Program-made: the position numbers and the translations under genes
Notes under the pieces: generated by a model
Database searches by the model: none
What the model was told of the DNA's origin: nothing
The model's input: only the letters and a program-made list of their open reading frames with translations
In this document: positions 17,952 to 26,889 of the stretch, piece by piece
Numbering within the stretch: position 1 is the stretch's first letter
How the letters are laid out: every line of letters starts with the position of its first letter
Assembly (NCBI RefSeq): GCF_003129905.1
Contig: NZ_QFFM01000016.1
Coordinates: 1-64,000, forward strand
Origin: Bifidobacterium callitrichidarum
GTDB taxonomy: Bacteria; Actinomycetota; Actinomycetes; Actinomycetales; Bifidobacteriaceae
Length of the DNA: 64,000 bases
Reading direction: 5' to 3'

Positions 17952-18971
17952 ATGAGCGAAGCACGTACCGCATGGGGCTGGGGCCTGGCCAGCATCGACG
18001 CGGCCGGCAACACCCTGGACGTCTGGTACCCCGAACTGACGCTGGGCCCGGCCCCCGCCGAGGCCGACCGCCCGAACCACGACTTCGGCACCTTGGTCAC
18101 CGAGGAGGCGGACGCCCGCGGTGTCCGTCGCGTCCCGGTGTTCACCGTCAGCCAGCTGGACGAGCCGATCGTCAGCGCCGCCGAGGCCTATCTGAAGCTC
18201 CACCTGCTGAGCATGCGTCTAGCCAAGCCGAACACCCTGAACCTGGACGGCATCTTCGCCCAGCTCAACAATGTGGTCTGGACCAACTACGGTCCGTTCG
18301 CCGTGGAGGACTTCACGCTGCGCAAGGCGGATGTGGAGCGCGCCGCCACGGACGCCGCCCAGGCCTTCGCCACCCAGGTGGGTCTGCCGGCCGCGGCCCC
18401 CGCCGCCACCGTGAACGTGTTCGGCGTGGACAAGTTCCCGCGCATGCTCGACTACGTGGGGCCCACCGGCGGGCGCATCGGCGCCGCCGACCGCGTGCGT
18501 CTGGGCGCCTACCTGTCCGAGGGCACCACCGTGATGCACGCCGGCTTCGTGAACTTCAACGCCGGCACGCTGGGCGTCTCCATGGTCGAAGGCCGCGTCT
18601 CGCAAGGCGTGGTGGTCGGCAACGGCTCCGACATCGGCGGCGGCGCCTCCATCATGGGCACCCTGTCCGGCGGCGGCAAGCTGCGCAACTCCATCGGCGA
18701 GCACTCCCTGCTCGGCGCCAACGCCGGCATCGGCATCTCCTTGGGCGACAACTGCACCGTTGAGGCCGGTCTGTACATCACCGCCGGTACCAAGATCACC
18801 ATCTGGGACAAGGCCAAGGCCGCTGCCGGCGAACCGCTCGAAGTGGTCAAGGGCGCCGAACTGTCCGGCAAGAACAACATCCTGTTCATCCGCAACTCGG
18901 TCAACGGCCGCATCGAGGCCCGCTACCGCAAGATCGGCATCGAACTCAACGAGAAGCTGCACAAGAACTGA
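17952..18971 (+). CDS. dapD: 2,3,4,5-tetrahydropyridine-2,6-dicarboxylate N-succinyltransferase
   Basis: Succinylates tetrahydrodipicolinate in the succinylase branch of lysine and diaminopimelate synthesis. The 339-residue product has the long actinobacterial N-terminal domain (to about residue 165) and then left-handed beta-helix hexapeptide repeats ([66 protein letters not shown]), the trimer-forming acyltransferase fold. AAGGAG lies six bases before the ATG. An intrinsic terminator follows at 19021. No other dap gene is adjacent. Confidence 0.93.
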   Translation: MSEARTAWGWGLASIDAAGNTLDVWYPELTLGPAPAEADRPNHDFGTLVTEEADARGVRRVPVFTVSQLDEPIVSAAEAYLKLHLLSMRLAKPNTLNLDGIFAQLNNVVWTNYGPFAVEDFTLRKADVERAATDAAQAFATQVGLPAAAPAATVNVFGVDKFPRMLDYVGPTGGRIGAADRVRLGAYLSEGTTVMHAGFVNFNAGTLGVSMVEGRVSQGVVVGNGSDIGGGASIMGTLSGGGKLRNSIGEHSLLGANAGIGISLGDNCTVEAGLYITAGTKITIWDKAKAAAGEPLEVVKGAELSGKNNILFIRNSVNGRIEARYRKIGIELNEKLHKN

Positions 18972-19020
18972 TTCCACCGGCTCCTTGAGCCGTGCCGGCA
19001 TAGCTGCTCATTTTCACCTG

Positions 19021-19048
19021 CGGAGAGTCCCATCGGACTCTCCGTTTT
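19021..19048 (+). terminator. Intrinsic terminator of dapD
   Basis: Perfect 10-bp stem CGGAGAGTCC / GGACTCTCCG with a 4-base loop (CATC), followed by TTTT, 50 bp after the dapD stop. Confidence 0.9.
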
Positions 19049-19227
19049 GCGTTTCGGCGCGGAAATCGAGGCCGGTCTCTGAAACCGCTCTAACACACGG
19101 GAATCGCAACTCCGTTCATATCGCAGCTCTCATATTGATTCAGAAGCTCCTAGCCACATCCATCAGATTCAACTCGTTTCCGATACTCTTTGCGCACGAC
19201 TATGGCAGAAACAGCCAGCCCCGCCCC

Positions 19228-19645
19228 GCAGGCATTCATTCTCAATGAATGCCTGTTTCAGCGATTGTTTGAGGCCAGAAGAGCATGCTTTCTATCACCA
19301 AGCAATCGCAAATTGCCCGCCCAACGATTGTTTGATGCTAGAAGCATCTTTCTTCTATCACCAAACGATCGTAAATCGTCCGTTCAGCGGCCGTTTGACG
19401 TCAGAAAGGCCCGCCTTCTATCACCAAACAATCGCAAACATCCGCTTCAGCAGTCCTTTCAGTCCAAAAACCACATGTTTTTCCCGGATGCAAACGGCCG
19501 CGAAACACCTTCCAGCAGCCCATCAAAATCCGGAAAGCATCTGTTTCCATGCTGAAAGAACGCAAACCACTTTTGCCGAGGGCCTTCCGGAACCGGAGAC
19601 ACAAGCCCATCCGGCATGCGACCACCAATGAACTTGCATGCGGAC
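19228..19645. repeat. Array of nested hairpins on a 63-bp tandem period
   Basis: After a perfect 12-bp hairpin (19229-19255), units begin at about 19261, 19324 and 19387 with a fourth, diverged one at about 19450: the period is exactly 63 bp. Each unit has an outer stem (GCGATTGTTTG 19261-19271 with CAAGCAATCGC 19299-19309; ACGATTGTTTG with CAAACGATCGT in unit 2) and an inner stem (AGAAG..CTTCT type). Stem bases change together between units, for example the terminal G-C of unit 1 becomes A-T in unit 2. Apical loops vary. Further inner-type hairpins occur at 19466-19482 (AAAAA/TTTTT) and 19532-19548 (GGAAA/TTTCC), and a final stem pairs 19610-19619 with 19636-19644. The array sits between the terminators of dapD and gltA. 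No recognised gene is present. Confidence 0.8.
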
Positions 19646-19833
19646 GCCGTGCGGATTCAGCCCGTGAAATCCGCCGAAAAGCCATGTCATATCAACAAAT
19701 CCTGTGCAACCTCACCGCTACTCATCACGAAACCTCGAATCAAATTTAAGAACACCTCGCCAAAACCCAAAGCAGCCACGAAAACCAACAATCTCCAGAG
19801 CGACGCCCCTACCACGACACCAAACAAACAACG

Positions 19834-19866
19834 AAAAAGGCCGACGCGCAGAATCACGCATCGGCC
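19834..19866 (-). terminator. Intrinsic terminator of gltA
   Basis: On the minus strand GGCCGATGCG pairs with CGCGTCGGCC (one non-Watson-Crick position) and is followed by TTTTT, 27 bp past the gltA stop. The stretch 19646-19833 is AT-rich and holds nothing I recognise. Confidence 0.82.
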
Positions 19867-19892
19867 TCGAAAGACATACCGAAAACGGAAGC

Positions 19893-21185
19893 CTACCGCT
19901 CTTCCAGCGGCACGTAGTCGCGCTTCACCGGCCCGGTGTACACCTGGCGCGGGCGGCCGATCTTGGTGTTCGGGTCGGCCAGCATCTCGCGGTACTGGGC
20001 GATCCAGCCGGGGATGCGGCCCAGTGCGAACAACGTGGTGAACATAGCCGGGTCGAAGCCGATGGCGCGGTAGATCAGGCCCGTGTAGAAGTCCACGTTC
20101 GGGTAGAGGTTGCGTGAGACGAAGTACTCGTCGTGCAGGGCGATGTCCTCCAGCTCGGTGGCCACATCGAACAGTGCACGCTCGTCGGCCGGCAGCTTGG
20201 ACGTGTCCTCGCGCTCCATGATCTTCTCCAGATACTGCTTGGCGATGGCCGCACGCGGGTCGTAGGACTTGTACACGCGGTGTCCCAAGCCGGAGATCTT
20301 CTGTCCGTTCGCCTTGGCGTCGGCCACGAACTCGCTCACGGACTTGCCGGAATCGCGAATCGCCTTCAACTGCCGCAACACGGCCTCGTTCGCACCGCCG
20401 TGAAGCGGGCCGGATAGGGCGTTCACGCCGGCGGCCACCGCGGAATACAGGTTGGCGTGGGCCGAACCGGCGATGCGCACCACGGAGGTCGAGCAGTTCT
20501 GCTCATGGTCGGCGTGGATGATGAGCAGTCGGCCGAGGGCATGCACGTACAGCGGGTCGGATTCGAACGGCTCGTACGGCACGGCGAAGCACATGCGCAG
20601 GAAGTCGTCCACGTAGCCGCGCGCGTAATCGGGGTAGAGCATCGGCTCATCGCGGCGACGGCGGAAGATGTAGGAGACGATGGTACGCACCTTGGCCATG
20701 ATGATCACCGCGGCCTCGTCCAGCTGGTCGGAATCGGTGATGTCCGTAGTGTCCGGATAGAACGTGGCCAGCGCGTTGATGGCGGAGGCAAGCACGCTCA
20801 TCGGGTGCGCGGTGCGCGGGAAGGAGCCCATGAACGTACGGAAGTCCTCGCCCACCATGGTGCGATGATTGATGGCGGAGACGAACTTCTCGTACTGCTC
20901 CTTGCTCGGCAGCTCGCCGTGGCGCAGCAGCCACGCCACCTCGAGGAAGTCGGATTGGTCGCACAGCTGCTCGATGGGGTAGCCACGGTAGCGCAGAATG
21001 GAATGCTTGCCGTCGATGAACGTGATCTTCGACTCGCACTGCGCGGTGGTCAGGAAGCCGGGATCGAGCGTGACCCAGCCGTCGTTACGCAGCTTGGAGA
21101 CGACGATACCGTCCGCCCCCGCGGTGGCCTTGACCACCGGCAGGGTGTATTTGCTGTCATCCACATTCAGCTGGGCTGTTGCCAT
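19893..21185 (-). CDS. gltA: Citrate synthase (type II-like, hexameric family)
   Basis: Condenses oxaloacetate and acetyl-CoA to citrate. Bifidobacteria lack a full TCA cycle, so the expected role is supply of 2-oxoglutarate for glutamate. The 430-residue product contains the substrate and catalytic motifs HADHEQNCST, SGPLHGGANEAV (His), GLGHRVYKSYDPRA (His and Arg) and NVDFYTG with the catalytic Asp. The N-terminal beta-rich extension (about residues 1-60) is typical of long GltA forms. GAGGGAG lies eight bases before the ATG; a promoter and terminator bracket the gene, so it is monocistronic. Confidence 0.94.
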   Translation of the reverse strand: MATAQLNVDDSKYTLPVVKATAGADGIVVSKLRNDGWVTLDPGFLTTAQCESKITFIDGKHSILRYRGYPIEQLCDQSDFLEVAWLLRHGELPSKEQYEKFVSAINHRTMVGEDFRTFMGSFPRTAHPMSVLASAINALATFYPDTTDITDSDQLDEAAVIIMAKVRTIVSYIFRRRRDEPMLYPDYARGYVDDFLRMCFAVPYEPFESDPLYVHALGRLLIIHADHEQNCSTSVVRIAGSAHANLYSAVAAGVNALSGPLHGGANEAVLRQLKAIRDSGKSVSEFVADAKANGQKISGLGHRVYKSYDPRAAIAKQYLEKIMEREDTSKLPADERALFDVATELEDIALHDEYFVSRNLYPNVDFYTGLIYRAIGFDPAMFTTLFALGRIPGWIAQYREMLADPNTKIGRPRQVYTGPVKRDYVPLEER

Positions 21186-21258
21186 ACTTGTGCTCCCTCA
21201 TCAACGGGCCGATGCCGACGGAACGGGCCGTTCGGCTCAAAGCTCAAAAGTATGGCTC

Positions 21259-21286
21259 ACTATATGGCATGCGTGTTTCGGTGCAA
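21259..21286 (-). promoter_or_regulatory. Promoter of gltA
   Basis: On the minus strand TTGCAC (complement of 21281-21286) and TATAGT (complement of 21259-21264) are separated by 16 bp and lie about 75 bp upstream of the gltA start. Confidence 0.6.
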
Positions 21287-21339
21287 GCCGGCGTCTCAAA
21301 AACGGCCGAGCGGCAACGCACGGCACCACCGGGCATAAC

Positions 21340-21372
21340 AAAAGGGAGCCCCTACCTGGTGCAGAAGCTCCC
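21340..21372 (-). terminator. Terminator of map
   Basis: On the minus strand GGGAGC (complement of 21367-21372) pairs with GCTCCC (21344-21349) and is followed by TTTT. The loop is GC-rich and the arm reads CTCCCCTCAG, so this terminator resembles or derives from the dispersed hairpin family. Confidence 0.65.
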
Positions 21373-21408
21373 CTCAGTCCGCTTTGCCGGCTTTCAAGCC
21401 AGCGGCAA

Positions 21409-22191
21409 TCACAGGTTGGTGCGGTCGGTGAAGATGATCGGGCCGTTCTCCGTGATGGCGATGGTGTGCTCGGAGTGGGCGCCGCGCGAACCGTCGGAGG
21501 AGCGCAGGGTCCAGCCGTCCTTCTGATCCTGGTAGATCTCGTCCGTGGTCTTGAGGAACCACGGTTCGATGGCGATGACCAGGCCTTCGCGCAGCTTGTA
21601 GCCGTGGTGGGCGCGGCCGTCGTTCGGCACGTGCGGGTCGCCGTGCATGATGTGGCCCACGCCGTGGCCGCCGAACTCAAGGTTGATCGGGTATCCGTAT
21701 TCGCGCGCGATGTCGCCGATGGTGTTGGAGATGTCGCCGAGACGGTTGCCGGGCTTGGCCACGTCGATGGCGGCGGCGAGCGCCTCCTCGGTGCACTTGA
21801 TGAGGCGCAGGTCCTCGGGGTCGGGGTCCTTGCCCACCACGAAGCTCACGGCGGAATCGGCGACCCAGCCGTCCACGGAGATGGCGAGGTCCAGGGAGAC
21901 CAGGTCGCCGTCCTTGAGGCTGTAGTCGTACGGGACGCCGTGGAGCACCGCGTCGTTCACGGAAGTGCAGATGTAGTGGGCGAACGGGCCGGTGCCGAAG
22001 TCCGGGGCGTAATCCACGTAGCAGGATTCGGCGCCCTTGCGGTCCACGATCTTCTTGTGGACGAATTCGTCGATCTCCAGCAGGTTGGTGCCCACCTTGG
22101 TGGTCTCCTGCAGTTCCTTGAGGATTCCGGCGACGAAGCGGCCGGCAGGCTTCATTTCCTCGATTTCACGAGGGGTCTTCAGTTCGATCAT
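21409..22191 (-). CDS. map: Methionine aminopeptidase, type I
   Basis: Removes the N-terminal methionine from new proteins; dinuclear metalloprotease of the pita-bread fold. The 260-residue product carries the expected ligands: LDLAISVDGWVADSA (two Asp ligands), GHGVGHIMHGDPHVPN (His ligand and substrate His), IAIEPWFL (Glu) and ENGPIIFT (second Glu). Length is typical for type Ia. It follows the DUF308-protein gene by 24 bp and is probably cotranscribed with it. Confidence 0.93.
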   Translation of the reverse strand: MIELKTPREIEEMKPAGRFVAGILKELQETTKVGTNLLEIDEFVHKKIVDRKGAESCYVDYAPDFGTGPFAHYICTSVNDAVLHGVPYDYSLKDGDLVSLDLAISVDGWVADSAVSFVVGKDPDPEDLRLIKCTEEALAAAIDVAKPGNRLGDISNTIGDIAREYGYPINLEFGGHGVGHIMHGDPHVPNDGRAHHGYKLREGLVIAIEPWFLKTTDEIYQDQKDGWTLRSSDGSRGAHSEHTIAITENGPIIFTDRTNL

Positions 22192-22215
22192 GCCTGCCAG
22201 CCTACTCAGGCCGCC

Positions 22216-23154
22216 CTACTTGCGCGGCTTGCCGAAAGTGAACGCGCGGATCACGGCGGTGATGCCCATGACCACCATGGCGCAGCCGCCGAAAATCACC
22301 ATGAACACGGTGGAGCTCAACGGGCTCATCAGCACCACGAATCCGGCGATGATGGAGATGATCGCGTAGGCCACGGCCCATCCGGAGTGCGGGATGCGCC
22401 ACGATTCCACCAGCGCCATCACGCCCTCTATGATCCAGCCGAAGCCCGCCATGAGGGTGATCATCAGGGCCAAGGTCTGTCCGGTCAGGCCGTAGTTGCG
22501 CACGACCACCACGCCGCCGAAGGTGAGCAGGATGCCCACCAGCACGTCCAGCACGCGCCAGCCGCCGGGCAATCCGGGCTCGACCAGGGCGCTGACGATG
22601 CGCACCACGCCGGAGATCACGAAGTAGACGCCGAGCAGCAGCGCGGCCAGGGCCAGCGTCTTGGACGGCACGAGCAGCAGCGCCAAGCCCAGCGCGACCG
22701 CGGCCACGCCCACCACGCCGTACACCACACGGATGGTGGTCTTGGCCTTCTGCGGCAGCCATTCCTCGATGAGGCGGAACGGGTTGAAGTCGCCGGCATA
22801 CCAGCCGGGTTGCGCGCCGAACGGATTCCGGCTCTGATCGTCCTGGCCGTTCTGGTTCGGTTGGTTCTGGCCGTACGCGCCGTATGGCTGACCGTACTGT
22901 CCGTACTGTTGCCCGTTCGGATTAGTGGCGTACGGCCCGTAATAGGGCTGACCGTAGCCCTGGGATTGCGGGCCGCCCTGACCAGTCTGTCCACCACCCT
23001 GCTGCGGTGGATACTGGCCTCCGTGGTTGCTGTCGTACGCACCGTACTGCGGCTGCTGGTTCTGCTGATACTGCGCACCGTTCTGGCCTTGCGGGTTCGG
23101 GCCTTGCGGATCGAATGGATTCTGCGGGTTCTGGCTGTTGTTCGGGTCGCTCAT
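22216..23154 (-). CDS. DUF308/HdeD-like membrane protein with Gln/Gly/Tyr-rich N-terminus
   Basis: 312 residues. The first ~130 are low-complexity, rich in Gln, Asn, Gly, Pro and Tyr (many QYGQ, YGQP and NPQG units), and must be cytosolic or disordered. Then six hydrophobic segments follow (VVYGVVGVAAVALGLALLLV onward, including FVISGVVRIVSAL and GFGWIIEGVMALVES), which matches the six-helix DUF308 fold first seen in E. coli HdeD, an acid-resistance protein. Two adjacent ATGs occur; the second (23154) is five bases from AAGGAG and is preferred. It lies upstream of map in a likely two-gene operon. Function unknown; a role in acid or membrane stress is only suggested by family. Confidence 0.75.
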   Translation of the reverse strand: MSDPNNSQNPQNPFDPQGPNPQGQNGAQYQQNQQPQYGAYDSNHGGQYPPQQGGGQTGQGGPQSQGYGQPYYGPYATNPNGQQYGQYGQPYGAYGQNQPNQNGQDDQSRNPFGAQPGWYAGDFNPFRLIEEWLPQKAKTTIRVVYGVVGVAAVALGLALLLVPSKTLALAALLLGVYFVISGVVRIVSALVEPGLPGGWRVLDVLVGILLTFGGVVVVRNYGLTGQTLALMITLMAGFGWIIEGVMALVESWRIPHSGWAVAYAIISIIAGFVVLMSPLSSTVFMVIFGGCAMVVMGITAVIRAFTFGKPRK

Positions 23155-23193
23155 CATGACTCCTTACGTACACGGTTCACCCCATATTTTAGA

Positions 23194-23240
23194 CAGTCTG
23201 CCTAATTCACACTATGAGCAGAACTAGTCAGACTGCCTAG
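23194..23240. promoter_or_regulatory. Paired CAG(A/T)CTGCCTA repeats upstream of the DUF308-map operon
   Basis: CAGTCTGCCTA (23194-23204) recurs as CAGACTGCCTA (23229-23239), 35 bp apart; the CAGTCTG and CAGACTG parts are also inverted copies of one another, and ACTAG..CTAGT flanks the second. TAAAAT near 23186-23191 on the minus strand could be the -10. The arrangement suggests an operator for an unknown regulator. Confidence 0.4.
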
Positions 23241-23324
23241 TAACCCCTTACGCAATGCACCTCAATCAGCCTACAGCCGAGCTTTTCACCAACGCTTCTC
23301 CCCCACGCCGATTAGGCTGGGGGC

Positions 23325-25511
23325 ATGACCAACGAAACCGAAACGCTGAAGTCGGGCATCGACCCGGCATCGTTCTCCACCGTCATCAAACCCGTCAACG
23401 ACCTGTTCCGCTACGTCAACGGCCCCTGGATCGACACCTACCGTCTGCCGGACGACCGTTCCCGCTACGGCTCCTTCGACAAACTCGCCGAGGACGCCGA
23501 GAACCAGGTGCGCGAGATCCTCGAGGACGAGGATTGCCCCGCAACCAAGTCGCAGGCCCTCTACCGCTCCTTCCTCAACACCGACGCCATCGAGGCCGCC
23601 GGACTGGACCCGATCCGCGACGAACTCGACCTCATCGACTCCGCCATCGACAAGCCCGCGCTGACCCGCGTGCTCGGCACCATCAACCCCGCCGGCGGCC
23701 CGGATCTGTTCGGCCTGGCCATTTACGGCGACCCGGGCAACCCGGACCTCAACATCACCCACATCGAACAGTCCGGCCTGATGCTGCCGGACGAGGCCTA
23801 CTATCGCGAGGACCACTACGCCCCCGTGCGTGAGGCGTACGTGATGATGGTGGCCACCCAGCTGGTGAACGCCGGATACGCGCCGGCCGCCGAAACCGAT
23901 GGCGACGATGTTAACGATGCTGCCGACACCAGTGCCGATGCCACTTCCGAGACCCCGGCCGTGGTGCCGAGCGAGGCCGCGCTGGCTATGGCCCGGCACT
24001 TCCTCGACGTGGAGACCCGCATCGCCGCCAACCATTGGGACAACGTGGCCACCCGTGACTCGGTGAAGACCTACAACCCCACCGATTTCGCCGATCTGGC
24101 GGCCACACTGCAGCACTTCGACCTCGTCTCCTGGATCGACGCATGGCAGTCCTCGTACGACGCCACCGACGCGGCCAAGGCGCAGCCCATCGACCTCAAG
24201 TCCGTCTTCGACCGCACCATCGTGCACGAGCCGAGCTTCCTGACCGGACTCGATAAGTTCTGGGACGAGGCCGATCTGGCCGATCTCAAGCTGTGGGCCC
24301 GCGTACATATGATTGTCGGTTCCGCGAGCATGCTGTCCCGCGCGTTCGACACCACCAACTTCGACTTCTTCGGCAAGGTGCTGTCCGGCGCCAGGAAGCA
24401 ACGCGATCGTTGGAAGCGCGCGGTGAGCCTGGTCAACGGCGTATGCGGCGAGGACGTGGGCCGCGAGTACGTGCGTCGCCACTTCCCGGAGAGCGCGAAG
24501 CAGCGCATGGAACAGCTGGTGGCCAACCTCATCGACGCTTACCGCGTCTCCATCACCAACTCCGATTGGCTCGGTGCGGACACGCGCGCCAAGGCGTTGG
24601 AGAAACTCTCCAAGTTCACGCCGAAGATCGGCTACACCAACCACTGGCGTGATTATTCGGCGCTGAGCGTCTCCGCGGACGCCTTGCTCGCCGAGAACGC
24701 CAAGGCCGCGAACCTCTACGAGACCGGCTACCAGCTGGCCAAGGTGGGCAAGCCTGCCGACAAGGACGAGTGGCTGATGAACCCGCAGACCGTGAACGCC
24801 TACTACGAACCGACCATGAACGTCATCGTGTTCCCCGCCGCCATCCTGCAGCCCCCGTTCTTCGATCCGGAGGCCGAGGACGCCGCGAACTACGGCGGCA
24901 TCGGTGCGGTGATCGGGCACGAAATCGGCCACGGCTTCGACGACCAGGGTTCGCAGTACGACGGCGACGGCAAGCTCAACAACTGGTGGACGGACGAGGA
25001 CCGCAAGAACTTCGAGGAACGCACCAAGGCGCTCATCGAACAGTACAACGGATTCGTGCCGCAGCAGCTCGCCGAGAAGTACGCGGACGAGCCGGACAAG
25101 GCCCCGCACGTCAACGGCGCGCTGACCATCGGCGAGAACATCGGCGACCTGGGCGGCGTGAACATCGCCTTGAAGGCGTATGCGTTCGCACTGGGCAAGG
25201 CATCCGGCGCGATCGCCGGCGATGGCGACGAGGATGGATCCCCGGCCGCCATCAAGGCCCTGCTGGACACCGCCCCTGAGATGGACGGTTTCACCGGTCT
25301 GCAGCGCTTCTTCCTAAGCTACGCCTCCATCTGGCGCACCAAGAACCGCGACGAGCTGGCCGAGCAGTACCTGCAGATCGACCCGCACTCCCCTGCCGAG
25401 TTCCGCACCAACGGCATCGCCAGCAACGTGGATCTCTTCTACGATGCGTTCGGCGTGACCGAAGGCGATGCCATGTGGCTCGCCCCCGACGCCCGCGTGC
25501 GCATTTGGTGA
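23325..25511 (+). CDS. pepO: M13-family (neprilysin-like) zinc metallopeptidase
   Basis: Endopeptidase for oligopeptides, 728 residues, the usual size of bacterial PepO. The zinc site is HEIGH at about residues 532-536 (in GAVIGHEIGHGFDDQG), with the third ligand in GENIGDLGG near residue 603; NAYYEPTMN, the substrate-backbone-binding block, precedes it. No signal peptide or membrane segment is visible at the N-terminus, so it is a cytoplasmic peptidase. A short Asp/Ala/Thr-rich insertion (around residues 185-210) separates conserved parts. It diverges from the DUF308-map operon. Confidence 0.92.
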   Translation: MTNETETLKSGIDPASFSTVIKPVNDLFRYVNGPWIDTYRLPDDRSRYGSFDKLAEDAENQVREILEDEDCPATKSQALYRSFLNTDAIEAAGLDPIRDELDLIDSAIDKPALTRVLGTINPAGGPDLFGLAIYGDPGNPDLNITHIEQSGLMLPDEAYYREDHYAPVREAYVMMVATQLVNAGYAPAAETDGDDVNDAADTSADATSETPAVVPSEAALAMARHFLDVETRIAANHWDNVATRDSVKTYNPTDFADLAATLQHFDLVSWIDAWQSSYDATDAAKAQPIDLKSVFDRTIVHEPSFLTGLDKFWDEADLADLKLWARVHMIVGSASMLSRAFDTTNFDFFGKVLSGARKQRDRWKRAVSLVNGVCGEDVGREYVRRHFPESAKQRMEQLVANLIDAYRVSITNSDWLGADTRAKALEKLSKFTPKIGYTNHWRDYSALSVSADALLAENAKAANLYETGYQLAKVGKPADKDEWLMNPQTVNAYYEPTMNVIVFPAAILQPPFFDPEAEDAANYGGIGAVIGHEIGHGFDDQGSQYDGDGKLNNWWTDEDRKNFEERTKALIEQYNGFVPQQLAEKYADEPDKAPHVNGALTIGENIGDLGGVNIALKAYAFALGKASGAIAGDGDEDGSPAAIKALLDTAPEMDGFTGLQRFFLSYASIWRTKNRDELAEQYLQIDPHSPAEFRTNGIASNVDLFYDAFGVTEGDAMWLAPDARVRIW

Positions 25512-25525
25512 TCTTCTTGCGTTGC

Positions 25526-25640
25526 TCTAGCTCCCCTCTCTTAGGGGAGCTGTCGTCGTTAGACGACTGAGGGGAGTACCACGAGTAATGCTCCCCTCAG
25601 TCTGCTTTGTGTCCAGCTACCTTGACAAGGGGAGCCAAGG
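25526..25640. repeat. Dispersed CTCCCCTC hairpin repeat downstream of pepO
   Basis: Contains GCTCCCCTCTCTTAGGGGAGC, the palindrome TGTCGTCGTTAGACGACTGA and a second CTCCCCTCAGTC..GGGGAGCC arm pair. The first ~70 bp are nearly identical, in the same orientation, to 26611-26690 on the other side of ssb. Confidence 0.8.
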
Positions 25641-25657
25641 CGGACATCATTTTTCAC

Positions 25658-26389
25658 CTAAAACGGAACGTCGTCTTCGACTTCCTCGTCGAATTCACCG
25701 TTATACGACTGTGCGTCCGCCATTGAATCCGCCTGCGGCGCTTGTTGGCCAGCCTGCTGTGGCTGGCTTGCGGATTGACTCTCTACCGACTCATCGGTAA
25801 CTCCTAAATCAACCGGTTGCGCCTGCTGAGGCCCCGCCGCATTCCCCGCAGCCTGATATGGGTCGGGACCGGGACCATTGGCGGTATCATACTGCTGCTG
25901 CGGGTTTCCCGTTCGTTGGAACTGCGACTGCTCTCCCTGTGCGGGCTGGGTGCCGGTTCCGGCCCCATTGCCCCCGGCAGCAGTGCCGGCATTCGCGGCA
26001 TTTCCGCCATTGCCGGCACCATTGCGCGACACCTTGGTCAGCGCCGTGGTGCCGAACGTCAGATCGTGGCCGATATTGGTGGCCTCAATCACCGTGCGAC
26101 TGCGCAGTTCGCCGGTCGGCGTGGACCATTGCTCGGTGTTGAGCACGCCGACCACGATGACCCTATCGCCTCGACGTACCGATCGTTGGGTGTTCTGGGC
26201 CAGTACCCGGAAGGCCTTGACCGCGATCCATGCGGTACCGTATTCCTCCCATTGACGGGTGTTCTGGTTGAAACGGCTTCGCGTACTGCCCATGCGGAAA
26301 CTCAATACGGGGAAGTTCTCCGTGCCGCCCATCATCGGATCGCCCGCCACGAATCCGGTGATGGTCACTGCTGCCTGCTGATTTGCCAT
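25658..26389 (-). CDS. ssb: Single-stranded DNA-binding protein
   Basis: Binds single-stranded DNA in replication, repair and recombination. The 243-residue product has an OB-fold over about residues 1-115 (VTITGFVAGDPMM, FRMGSTRSRFN, TAWIAVKAFR, GDRVIVVGVLNTEQW). A long Gly/Asn/Gln/Pro-rich linker follows, then the acidic tip DEEVEDDVPF that recruits partner proteins. AAGGA lies seven bases before the ATG at 26389; the frame stays open upstream but there is no better start. The gene is on its own, not in the rpsF-ssb-rpsR context, so it may be a second ssb. It is flanked by direct copies of a repeat. Confidence 0.9.
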   Translation of the reverse strand: MANQQAAVTITGFVAGDPMMGGTENFPVLSFRMGSTRSRFNQNTRQWEEYGTAWIAVKAFRVLAQNTQRSVRRGDRVIVVGVLNTEQWSTPTGELRSRTVIEATNIGHDLTFGTTALTKVSRNGAGNGGNAANAGTAAGGNGAGTGTQPAQGEQSQFQRTGNPQQQYDTANGPGPDPYQAAGNAAGPQQAQPVDLGVTDESVESQSASQPQQAGQQAPQADSMADAQSYNGEFDEEVEDDVPF

Positions 26390-26608
26390 GATCGGTCCTT
26401 TCATTCGCATTGCCATGGATGGACCGCCGGGGTTGCCTGCGCGTCCTTGCGGGCAGATCAGCCGGCGGTACTTCCCACTGTGCTGGACCGGAATAAGCCG
26501 GGACAAGCCCAACCGGCGAATGTGGATACCATGACGCAGTTGCTTTCGCGTGCACTGTGGACTGATTTCGGTTATCCACCATTAGGCAAATGGTCTTTGC
26601 ATTTATTC

Positions 26609-26819
26609 CGGCTCCCCTCTCTCTGAGGGGAGCTGTCGTCGTTAGACGACTGAGGGGAGTACCACGAGTAATGATGCTCCCCTCAGTCAACTGCGCTGGC
26701 AGCTCCCCTCAAGGAGGGGAGCCAAGAATAGGGGGACGTCAATCTTGGTTCACCGAACTACTTCTTTTGGCTCCCCTCTCTGAGGGGAGCTGTCAGCGCA
26801 GCTGACTGAGGGGAGCCTG
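26609..26819. repeat. Cluster of dispersed hairpin repeats between ssb and proS
   Basis: Three hairpin modules in a row: 26609-26665 (with TCGTCGTTAGACGACTGAGGGG), 26675-26725, and 26769-26817 (CTCCCCTCTCTGAGGGGAG plus GTCAGCGCAGCTGAC). At 26738-26753 the segment GTCAATCTTGGTT matches the right end of the MITEs described at 36362, so a MITE remnant is embedded. The gap 26390-26889 otherwise holds only the proS terminator. Confidence 0.75.
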
Positions 26820-26827
26820 AACAGCAA

Positions 26828-26864
26828 CAAAAAGCGCCATCACACAGGATGCGGGATGGCGCTT
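26828..26864 (-). terminator. Intrinsic terminator of proS
   Basis: On the minus strand AAGCGCCATC (complement of 26855-26864) pairs with GATGGCGCTT (complement of 26832-26841), followed by TTT; 25 bp past the proS stop. Confidence 0.88.
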
Positions 26865-26889
26865 ATGCGCAGCTCTACTCAGGCCTCAA

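Noticed and set aside
19190-19631. Short protein with 21-residue repeats in the hairpin array
   Set aside because: Two different frames are open over the same repeats and neither shows a ribosome site or codon bias; base pairing, not coding, is what is conserved between units.
19228-19645. CRISPR array
   Set aside because: Units are 63 bp and directly abutting, contain internal palindromes, have no constant repeat with unrelated spacers, and there are no cas genes.
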